A stretch of 64,000 nt of DNA from the NCBI GenBank assembly GCA_964019135.1, contig OZ025249.1, forward strand, positions 31,633,759 through 31,697,758, given 5' to 3'. This document shows positions 35,249 through 47,200 of the stretch, piece after piece. Each line of letters starts with the position of its first letter. Positions within the stretch are counted from its first letter, which is position 1. This DNA comes from Arenicola marina (taxonomy: Eukaryota > Annelida > Polychaeta > Arenicolidae). The translations under genes were made by a program, and so were the position numbers. The notes under the pieces are model-generated. The model saw only the letters and a list, made by a program, of their open reading frames with translations. It searched no databases and was not told the DNA's origin.

Positions 35249-38200
35249 GTGATCTCATCGAATTCGAATTGTAGATGTTTACCATCCCTAACTTGCCTAA
35301 GTCTAAAATAAGGGCCCGGATATTTTGTATGATGTAATTACTGCGGCGCCGCAGTAATTTTTCCGCGCCGATGTAGTTGGCGGAGGCATGTAGGTGAAAT
35401 CTGTCACGTTATTAATATGAATAGGCATTGCCTAAGTTGCGAGCTCACCCAAATTAGAAAATAATAAAGGCTTAGCTCTTAAAGCTGCTGTATCAACTGC
35501 AGCAGCCAGCTGTCCTAATCTTATAGGTTTCTAGACAACTAGACCCAAAACCAACATGGGTATAGTTGGTTTGAGGTTGAGTTAGCTTGGGGTCGAGTTG
35601 GCTTGGGGTTGAGTAGGTGATGGGTCGGGCGTGTCGTGGGTCGAGTTGACTAGATACGTCTGATATCTGCTGTATTAGCTGAAGTAGTTTATATTCTTAA
35701 AGCTGCCGGTACTGAAATATCTTATTTAAGTTATAGAAATGATGTTTTTATCTATTTCTTTTAATTAAAAATAAGATGGATGGCTTAGTTGTTTAACGGT
35801 AATATTTGGGCTTAAAGTCATATATGCAGAGAAATACAAAAATAAGTAAGAATTAGTTGCTTGAGTCTATAATTAATCATATTAGATCTATTTTATGATA
35901 ATTAATATCTTATTCATTTTTTATCCTTTTTTCCTTTTGCTAAAATTATATATAGGTTGATGAGATATTTTTAAATCAAGTTTATAGCTGGTCATAGATT
36001 TATAGCAATCTATACCTATCTATGTACCAGGTATACGTTCATAAAATAGCTACACCCTTTCACAGAAAGTGCCCCAATATGGCAAAAAAAAATTGATGAC
36101 AACATGTCCATAAATATTTCTATTTATATTAGAAGGACTTTAATAGATCTATATCATTTCTATTAAAACTATTTTCGGAGGTAACTCCTTCATGAAAAAC
36201 ATATTTTCATTGCCTGTTGTGACCTATCCATGAGAACAGATACTGAACAATTGCTAAATACACCATGAGTAAGCTTCTTGAACACTCACACCATGTCAGA
36301 AGTATGTTTTATCATCATCCTTCTTCTTCTACCATTCTAGCAATCTATAACATGTTTTATAGCATGCTTTATGCGGTTGTGACCTGTCCATGAGAACATA
36401 TACTGAACTGTTGCTAAATACACCACGAGTAAGTTTCTTGAACACTCACCACATGTCAGAAGTACAATGTATGTTTTATCATCATCCATCTTCTTCTATC
36501 ATCCTAGATCTATACAATTTGCTACCAATGTAATATTGGTATCTCTCACAAAAAAATGTTTTTAGAAAGTAAAGATAAAAAAAGATAACTAAACTGGGCA
36601 TATGTTACCAAATTTCCAGTGTATAAGTCACACCCACCGATTTTGAGAAATTATTAGACTTGAGCCATAGATAAGTCGCACCAGTGTATAAGTAAAATGA
36701 AGTAAACTGACCAGATATGTTGCCTATTGCCTATTTACCGGTAGACACTTTTACATGCTAAACCCTGTTTATTATGTATACTTGGTATCTCTATTTGAAA
36801 GTAATACTGCTTGAGTAGGAGTAGTCCAGACAGTTTTCTGATCCTCAAAATGGTACACATTTGTGTTGCTTATCAATATGAACTACTAAAACCGTTGTTT
36901 CAGTAATTGTTGCCTTTTTTTATTAAACTTTTAATTCAATAATTGTTTTGTTTTTCTATTAAACTTTAAATCCAATAATTGTTTCCTTTTTTAGTAAACT
37001 TTTAATTCAATAATTGTTTCCTTTTTTATTAAACTTTTTTATTAAATAATTGTTGCCTTTTTTATTAAACTTTTTATTAAATAATTGTTGCCTTTTTGAT
37101 TAATATTTTAATTATTTGTCAGCAAGGGGATGTTGACAATACAAAGTACAACCATTTTTTGTGTGAATATACTCAAAGCTTGACATTTTAAGAGGGGCTG
37201 TTTAGTTTCGGGAAAAGGGATTTCATTCAATATTTGTTAAACTGTTGATATCCTATAGCTATATTTTTGCCAGTGATATGTTTAAATTTCATGCCCAAAT
37301 AGACTGGATATGAAAATATTTGTATGTCCTATATTGTTTTGTGATGGTTATCTAGATCTATATTTGTCTGGCAGGGAAACCAGTTTTTGACATTTGACAT
37401 TGAAAATGATTGTATTGGGACAATTTTTAACTTAAAATGTTGCTTTAAGAGGAATAAAATATATAATTCTGCATTTGATTAAAAATCGTAATAATGGCAT
37501 TAATTTAAATAAGTTATATAGATTAAAATCATTTGAAAATTAACAAAAATAGCACTGAAAAACAGCAATTTTTTCAAATCATAGATGAGTGATATGGTTG
37601 TGAATAAATCTGAATTATTCTGGGGTGTCAAAAGTAGGCAAAATGTGTCAAAAAAAGGAAATAGTAAGTCATGTGAACAATATATAATAAAATATTCTTA
37701 AAATATTTACAGTTTTGGTTTAAACTCCTGTTTAATTTTTCTCAATTAAACTCTTCAAATTATATATTTCAGGGGTGGAGGCATTTGAAATATAGGTTTG
37801 GAGTCTAGAAACCAGAATTAAATTGTTATATTTAAAAAGGCCAAAACTGCAGCTGAAATTTTGATGTCCTAGATATATGTGTCAGAATTAGGCAAAAGGT
37901 GTCTGGGCTCGCGTTAGCATTCGCCAATAGCCATTTGGCGAGAAAATTTGGGATTTGGCGATAAGAACTTCCTGGACACTCGCCAAAATGGCGAATATAA
38001 AATTTCAACTACAAACACATTTTTATTCATGTTCACATTACATTGTAGATCTACTACATTCATCTCCAATTATGAGATTTATAACCAATTTATAACTAAT
38101 ATATTTGGCTAATTTTGGCTAATGTTTTTCCACGGAATTAGCCAAATTGGCTAATGAAAAAAATATCCTAGCGCGAGCCCAGGGTGTCAAATGTTAGGAA

Positions 38201-41200
38201 ATAGTATAGATCTATGAACAATATATATCGGTAATAAAATATTTACAGTTTTTGTTTAAAATCCTATTTAATCTGTCTCAAATAAACTCTTCAAATTAGA
38301 GCTATATATATTTCATGGGTGGAGGCATCTAAAATATAGGTTTGGAATCATAATAGAGACCAGAATTAAATTGTTATATTTAAAAAGGCAGCTGAAATTT
38401 GATGTCATATGGAAAATTTAGTATTTACCCTACCTACTTTTTAGTTTTACAGTCACAGACAGTGGTTTAAAGCCAAAGGCCCCAATTGGCCCAAAATAAC
38501 TCGGTCTAAACATGATTCCAAAAACATCAAAGTAAAATCTGCATTCCAAATAGCAATAGGCCTACTTCTGTCAGGGTCACTGACACTGGTGTTGACCACA
38601 TGTCCACAGCTATGCTTGTTCTTTCAACCAGTCCAGATTAATTTCATCAGACATTCTAGCCTCGGGAGACCCACTCTGGCGGAACAGAGTGGGTCTCCCG
38701 AGGCTACAGACATTCCTGTCTCCCTGACCATATCCATATGATATCTATGGCTAGCCTGAATGTTCAGACGTTACAGTTTGACAGTCTGATGCTTACTGTT
38801 GTCACAAGAACAAGTGTCAAGACTGTACCGTCTGAACATTCAGGCTAATCTATGACTATCTGACTTGTTTTAGCTTGGATTAAAACTATAGTTCAAGATC
38901 AAAATTAGCCAAAGCTGTCAAGTTAGATGGTTTTATATCAAAATACCAACCTTCAATCTCAACAAAACGTACTGACAGTGACAAGTAGACGTCAACAAAT
39001 CAAAGACTGAGTCAGTTATTTGTCTAATTTGACCAGGGGCAGTTTGACAGACCGACGGCGACGCGAAGACGACACTCGACTTGGTCACTTGTCTGACTTA
39101 AAAAATTGACAACCAGGGGCTGAAATATTCATGAAAACTGTCATAGCAATCAGTTGAAATAAACAGATGACTTTCAAAAATAATACATACCTTGTCTAAA
39201 TTTCTTATGACTTAGATCTATGCCAAACAGCAAAAACAAACAAAAGTTTGAGTCGAGTTTCGAACGCGTTCGCCAGGGTTCGCATTTTCCGGATGTTAGC
39301 ATCAATGTCCCAACAGAGGGCGTTCCGCTAGTAGCCGGGAGAAATGGTGAATAAAAATGTAATCAATGTTTTATAGTTTTCATAATCATAATCCTTCATT
39401 ATTCAGACAAATAAAGCAATAAAATTATAATTTTAGGCGTATATTCTGTTATATAGTCTGGAACTTTCTGAAATGGCTCCTATTATCGCCTTCATTCTCG
39501 GCCATGACGCGCGGCCGACGTTTTTTGAATCGTATAGTATGGCAATGTATGGCAAGCCAAACATATTTTATTTATTTTTAATTAATTTATTTATTTATTT
39601 TTAATTTATTTATTTATTTATTTTTAATTAATTAATTTATTTATTTATTTATTTTTTCCCTTCGTATACGTTACCATAATAGCTCGCTAGAGCTCGCTAT
39701 TAGCTGAAGTAGTTTATATTCTTAAAGCTGCCTGCACTGAAATATCTTATTTAAGTTATAGAAATGATGTTTTTATCTATTTCTTTTAATTAAAAATAAG
39801 ATGGATGGCTTAGTTGTTTAACAGTAATATTTGGGCTTAAAGTCATATATGCAGAGAAATACAAAAATAAGTAGTTGCTTGAGTCTATAATTAATCATAT
39901 TAGATCTATTTTATGATAATTTATATCTTATTCATTTTTTATCATTTTTTCCTTTTGCTAAAATTATACATAGGTTGATGAGATATTTTTAAATCAAGTT
40001 TATAGCTGGTCATAAATTTATAGCAATCTATACCTATCTATGTACCAGGTATATGTTCATAAAAAAGCTACACCCTTTCACAGAAAGTGCCCCAATATGG
40101 CAAAAAAAAATTGATGACAACATGTCCATAAATATTTTTATTTATATTAGAAGGACTTTAATAGATCTATATCATTTCTATTAAAACTATTTTCGGAGGT
40201 AACTCCTTCATGAAAAACATATTTTCATTGCCTGTTGTGACCTATCCATGAGAACAGATACTGAACAATTGCTAAATACACCATGAGTAAGCTTCTTGAA
40301 CACTCACACCATGTCAGAAGTATGTTTTATCATCATCCTTCTTCTTCTACCATTCTAGCAATCTATAACATGTTTTATAGCATGCTTTATGCGGTTGTGA
40401 CCTGTCCATGAGAACATATACTGAACTGTTGCTAAATACACCACGAGTAAGTTTCTTGAACACCCATCACATGTCAGAAGTACAATGTATGTTTTATCAT
40501 CATCCGTCTTCTTCTATCATCCTAGATCTATACAATTTGCTACCAATGTAATATTGGTATCTCTCACAAAAAATGTTTTTAGAAAGTAAAGATAAAAAAA
40601 GATAAGTAAACTGGGCATATGTTACCAAATTTCCAGTGTATAAGTCACACCCACCGATTTTTAGAAATTATTAGACTTGAGCCATAGCTAAGTCGCACCA
40701 GTGTATAAGTAAAATGAAGTAAACTGACCATATGTTTCCTATTGCCTATTTACCGGTAGACACTTTTACATGCTAAACCCTGTTTATTATGTATACTTGG
40801 TATCTCTATTTGAAAGTAATACTGCTTGAGTAGGAGTAGTCCAGACAGTTTTCTGATCCTCAAAATGGTACACATTTGTGTTGCTTATCAATATGAACTA
40901 CTAAAACCGTTGTTTCAGTAATTGTTGCCTTTTTTATTAAACTTTTAATTCAATAATTGTATTTTTTTTCTATTAAACTTTAAATCCAATAATTGGTTCC
41001 TTTTTTTTATTAAACTTTTAATTCAATAACTGTTGCCTTTTTTATTATTTTTTTTATTAAATAATTGTTGCCTTTTTGATTAATATTTTAATTATTTGTC
41101 AGCAAGGGGATGTTGACAATACAAAGTACAACCATTTTTTGTGTGAATATACTCAAAGCTTGACATTTTAAGAGGGGCTGTTTAGTTTCGGGAAAAGGGA

Positions 41201-44200
41201 TTTCATTCAATATTTGTTAAACTGTTGATATCCTAGCTATATTTTTGCCAGTGATATGTTTAAATTTCATGCCCAAATAGACTGGATATGAAAATATTTG
41301 TATGTCCTATATTGTTTTGTGATGGTTATCTAGATCTATATTTGTCTGGCAGGGAAACCAGTTTTTGACATTTGACATTGAAAATGATTGTATTGGGACA
41401 ATTTTAAACTTAAAATGTTGCTCTAAGAGGAATAAAATATATAATTCTGCATTTGATTAAAAATCGTAATAATGGCATTAATTTAAATATGTTATATAGA
41501 TTAAAATCATTTAAAAATTAACAAAAATAGCACTGAAAAACAGCTATTTTTTCAAATCATAGATGAGTGATATGGTTGTGAATAAATCTGAATTATCCTG
41601 GGGTGTCAAAAGTAGGCAAAATGTGTCAAAAAAAGGAAATAGTATGTCATGTGAACAATATATAATAAAATATTCTTAAAATATTTACAGTTTTTGTTTA
41701 AACTCCTGTTTAATTTTTCTTAATTAAACTCTTCAAATTATATATTTCAGGGGTGGAGGCATTTGAAATATAGGTTTGGAGTCTAGAAACCAGAATTAAA
41801 TTGTTATATTTAAAAAGGCAAAAACTGCAGCTGAAATTTTGATGTCCTAGATATATGTGTCAGAATTAGGCAAAAGGTGTCAAATGTTAGGAAATAGTAT
41901 AGATCTATGAACAATATATACCGGTAATAAAATATTTACAGTTTTTGTTTAAAATCCTATTTAATCTGTCTCAAATAAACTCTTCAAATTAGAGCTATAT
42001 ATATTTCATGGGTGGAGGCATCTAAAATATAGGTTTGGAATCATAATAGAGACCAGAATGAAATTGTTATATTTAAAAAGGCAAAAACTGCAGCTGAAAT
42101 TTTGATGTCCTAGATGTATGTGTCAGAATTAGGCAAAAGGTGTCAAATGTTAGGAAATAGTATAGATCTATGAACAATATATACCGGTAATAAAATATTT
42201 ACAGTTTTGTTTAAAATCCTATTTAATCTATCTCAAATAAACTCTTCAAATTAGAGCTATATATATTTCATGGGTGGAGGCATCTAAAATATAGGTTTGG
42301 AATCATAATAGAGACCAGAATTAAATTGTTATATTTAAAAAGGCAAAAACTGCAGCTGAAATTTGATGTCATATGGAAAATTTAGTGTTTACTCTACCTA
42401 CTTTTTAGTTTTACAGTCACAGACAGTGGTTTAAAAAGGCCCCAATTGGCCCAAAATAACTCTGTCTAAACATGATTCCAAAAACATCAAAGTAAAATCT
42501 GCATTCCAAATAGCAATAGGCCTACTTCTGTCAGGGTCACTGACACTGGTTATGACCACAGCTATCAGGCTATGCTTGTTCTTTCAACCAGTCCAGATTG
42601 ATTTCATCAGACATTCCTGTCTCCCTGACCATATCCATATGATATCTATGGCTAGCCTGAATGTTCAGACGTTACAGTTTGACAGTCTGATGCTTACTGT
42701 TACAGTCACAAGAACAAGTGTCAAGACTCTACCGTCTGAACATTCAGGCTAATCTATGACTATCTGACTTGTTTTAGCTTGGACTAAAACTTTAGCTGAA
42801 GATCAAAATTAGCCAAAGCTGTCAAGTTAGATGGTTTTATATCAAAATACCAACCTTCAATCTCAACAAAACGTACTGACAAGTAGACGTCAACAAATCA
42901 ACGACTGAGTCAGTTATTTGTCTAATTTGACCAGGGACTGGCAGGGTTGACACGACAGTTTGACAGACCGACGCGAAGATGACACTCGACTTGGTCACTT
43001 GTCTGACTTAAAAAATTGACAACCAGGGGCTGAAATATTCATGAAAACTGTCATAGCAATCAGTTGAAATAAACAGATGACGTTCAAAAATAATACACAC
43101 CTTGTCTAAATTTCTTATGACTTAGATCTATGCCAAACAGAAAAAACAAACAAAAGTTTGAGTCGAGTTTCGAACGCGTTCGCCAGGGTTCGCATTTTCC
43201 GGATGTTAGCATCAATGTCCCAACAGAGGGCGTTCCGCTAGTAGCCGGGAGAAATGGTGAATAAAAATGTAATCAATGTTTTATAGTTTTCATAATCATA
43301 ATCCTTCATTATTCAGACAAATAAAGCAATAAAATAAGAATTTTAGGCGTATATTCTGTTATATAGTCTGGAACTTTCTGAAATGGCTCCTATTATCGCC
43401 TTCACTCTCAGCCATGACGCGCGGCCGACGTTTTTTGAATCGTATAGTATGGCAATCTATGGCAAGCCAAACATATTTTATTTATTTTTAATTAATTAAT
43501 TTATTTATTTTTAATTTATTTATTTATTTATTTATTTATTTATTTTTTCCCTTCGTATACGTTACCATAATAGCTCGCTAGAGCTCGCTATCAAAGACCT
43601 TACCTCATAGATTCAGAAAATGTTTAGTCCGATGATTTTGGTATCCAAATAAGTGTGTAATGTTGCATAAACCATTCCGGGCGGCAGCCTCAGCTCAAAT
43701 GGCTGCTTTCTCGGCATGCCGTAATCTCGCCCCCCGCCAGCCGAGCGCGAAGTCTCGCAGTGGAGGGGGGGGGGGGTGCATTAGCATGCGGTGCCGAGTG
43801 CCGAGGAGCCGGCTTCGCTCTGGTTGGGGAGAGGGGTGGGGGTGTTACTGGACAGTAGACCGAGGAAGCTAGTAGGTGGGGGGTGGCGTCGCGCACGGCA
43901 TAATTCCTATGTTGGGGAGTGTCAATTTATTATGTGTGAAAAAGCCGTTACGACCGGTGGCTGGCTTAATGTCGATTGGTGTTGGTGCGAAAGGCATGAG
44001 GGCTGGCGGCGGGCGGCGAACTTAGTAGAAATAAAAACCTGAGAGCGGCGAAATAGGATTAAAAACCTGAGCAAGTGAAGGAACAGACACAAACACTGGT
44101 GTAAGTTAAATGGTCGAACGAATTTAATTCCACTTGTCCGATTCTCCCTTTGATGACAATTCCCCAAAATATAACACAGAGAAATCTACAGTTAATGTGA

Positions 44201-47200
44201 TGGTACTAGGAAGTCAATTCTACTTGGCCGACTCCCCCCTCCCCCTACCCATCCCCTTTGCTCGCCACCTCGTATGGCTGTGTGCAGAGAAGTGTGCAGA
44301 GAAGCCCAGTAACACCCAACCCTACATGAATGAAACGGTAGCGATAAACTTTCCTTGTGTCTTGCCACACCCCCACCCCTCTCCCCAACCAGAGTGAAGC
44401 CAGCTCCTCGGCGCTTGGCACCGCACGCTAATGCACCCCCCCCCCACCCTCCACCGCGAGACTTCACGCTCGGCTGGCGGGGGGCGAGATTACGGCATGC
44501 CGAGAAAGCAGCCATTTGAGCTGAGGCTGCCGCCCGGAATGGTTTATGCAACGTTACACACTTATTTGGATACCAAAATCATCGGACTAAACATTTTCTG
44601 AATCTATAAGGTAAGGTCTTTGATAATAACGTGACAGATTTCACCTACATGCCTCCGCCAACTACATCGGCGCGGAAAAATTACTGCGGCGCCGCAGTAA
44701 ATTACATCCTACAAAATATCCTGGCCCCTAAAATAACTTACTATTTTATAGTCAAATTCATTTATTTTAGGCCTAATCAGCTAATGGCTGCCGTTCACAC
44801 TGTTTTTGGCCGATATTTTCGTGGACCAGTGTCAGTGATTGCGCGATAAGGGTCTACAATCTTACCCATCTCTATGGGGAGAGCGTCTGTATGGGGAGCT
44901 CCCTGTAGCGACGGCCTCAATACATTGCCACCCTGGGCGCACTTCTTTGGTACCCCGGGTATATCCCTATGTATGAGAGCAGGTTAGTTCCAGTGCCCTA
45001 ATGTGCACCGGATGTGAACGGTGTCTGCATTTCATTGGAATAGGCATATCCTTATCGGTATACTCGGAAGTTCTCTGTCACGTGTTGCAGGCTGGGACGG
45101 GATACCAAACCTGGCCCAAAGAAATGCGCCCATTCTGGGAGAAGAGGGGGGTAGCATTGCTGAGGTGCAGAGGATTCTGCAGAAAAGCCCACCCTAATCT
45201 GAGGTGCCATCTCTCATTGGATAACATTCACCCCCAATCTCTCTCCCTCAGGTAGCATCTCTAAAGGGGCGCAACCACTGGTAAGATTGTAACCACTGTC
45301 GGATTATGCAGGTACCAGTGATTGCGCACTTGCAGAAATATACTTTCGTAAAAAAAAATCATGTGAAGTTGAGTTCAAACTTATTTCCAGATAGATGCCT
45401 TCATGTTTGGCAGCTACCTTGACATCTATTTTGTAGAATTCCAAGAGATCTGCATATTATATTTACCCTTTGTAAAGGTGCATAATCACTGCTATCTGCA
45501 GTGAGTAATATTGCAGGTCATAGTCCATTCAAAGCTATTTTACCAGAAGGCTCAATACACTGAGACGTGGCCGGCAATTTGGCATTTTACATGGTTATTT
45601 AACAAGAGATCAATTTGTACATATTATCTAATCATAAGGATCCATATGAATAAGTCATGTAACTATTATTATCTACATGAGTGCCACATGAATAGTCTGC
45701 CGTATTATTTATAGTGAGGAATTTATTCATACTCTTTACCTATAAAGATCTACCTATAAAGATCTAGTTTTATACACCATCTGTGGTGTACTAAAACATA
45801 CAGCCACGAAAAATAATGATTTTTTCCAAAATTGGGGGTGTTCCAAAACATAGGTACATTTTTGGTATTCCAAAACATATGTAAATGACGGTAGTTGTCA
45901 TGTGACCGGTGCCGTATGTATAGCAAACCTGCTTATTCATACAGGGAGTGGAGTAGTTGTCATGTGACCAGTGCCATACGAATAGGAAACCTGCATATTC
46001 ATACAGACCTGTACAAATAGCCATGGCCTAATTTTTACGAGCAATGAAAATAAGCTTCAAACCACTATTTTTGGGCTTTATAGATTTGGTTTTCCTTGTA
46101 TGTGTATTCAGCAAATACAATACAACAGACTATATTCACACACCACTCTACATAAATCAGGGTTAATAACTTCTAATCATAACAATATTTGTGTGTTCCA
46201 AGATCAATTTGCCATAAGAGTTTTTCCGCCGCCGCTGACGACTGACACCTCACTCCATCCCCTTCCTTGCCACATGACTTCACTGATCATGCGACACGTC
46301 AACCACCTGTATAAACAATACAACAATTGACTCGCCCTGCTCTTTTTGTCGACTGTTAGCAGCGAGGTGTTAAGCCAGTGCCGCTGAAACTGTGCTCCAA
46401 GTGCTTATCGAAGAAACAGATCTGTCTGTCTGTTCTTACGGCCTTTGACAACCAACATTAGCACAGGAAGCCACTTTTGGTGTGAACGCTGTGTTAAACG
46501 CAATTACGGGCAATCATTAAAGTAGGCATATATGGTAATATCAATAGCATTCACAAATCGATCTTTTCCATAGCATAACGCTATTTCAACCGCAGGGTCA
46601 TGCACACAGTGCTTCAAAGCATGGGTGAATCTTGCACCAAAGGTGCAACTTATACACCGGTGCGTTGTATATACAGCTCAAGTCTCAATATTTCTCAAAA
46701 TCGGCGAGTGCAACTTATACCCCAGAAATTACGGTAATTATACCCATGCCAGGGCCAGAATTATATTCATACATTTTCTTTTTCGGTTTTAGCATTGCAT
46801 CATTCACTGTTGCTATTACAGAAAGATGAAGCTGCAGACTTAGCTGCCAAATGGAGGCTTTGTGCCTTGACGCAAGAGCCTTTACAACAGCCTATTGTAG
46901 CATGTGGGCTGGGGAGGTGAGTTTGGCTTATAAATATTGCAAGGTTAATGCATGAGGTACAATGGTCAATGCAATTAGTAAAAGTACCTAACAGTATATA
47001 TTTTTTTTTAAACAGTACTGTTGGATTACCCTAGTTATCATTATCTGCATATGTCCTGTGATCTTAATTATTTTGAATAATGTATACCAGTAAGCCTGTT
47101 AAAACCTGTGTTGCAGTTAAATATGACCTTCATTACACTATTTGAAATTTATGGTTGTATTCCTTTGTGAAAATGCATATGTGCATTTTTTTTGCAAATT

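Larger units (their letters stand above)
35673..39699. repeat. 4-kb tandem duplication, copy 1
   Basis: It starts TATTAGCTGAAGTAGTTTAT and ends GCTAGAGCTCGCTA. It aligns along its length with copy 2 with few differences. Unlike copy 2 it carries a 280-bp insertion (37903-38182) and a 50-bp foldback insertion (38657-38706). It is AT-rich with no coding sequence. Its right end has CpG-rich sequence (39240-39345) and then a run of TTTA repeats. Confidence 0.95.
35312..44727. mobile_element. Giant non-autonomous DNA transposon, 9.4 kb, 9-bp target duplication (Mutator-like)
   Basis: The left terminal repeat (35312-35414, 103 bp) is matched in reverse by 44624-44727 (104 bp). Both begin GGGCC(C/A)GGATATTTTGTA and contain the 20-bp palindrome TTACTGCGGCGCCGCAGTAA. 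CTAAAATAA flanks both ends (35303-35311 and 44728-44736). A 9-bp duplication with long inverted repeats is typical of Mutator-like elements. The interior has no open frame of useful length. It holds a 4-kb tandem duplication and several later insertions. The whole sits in RTF2 intron 1. Confidence 0.88.

Noticed and set aside
44840-45310. Possible transposon bounded by ACAATCTTACC and its reverse complement
   Set aside because: Only 11 bp of inverted match and no target duplication. Too weak to call.
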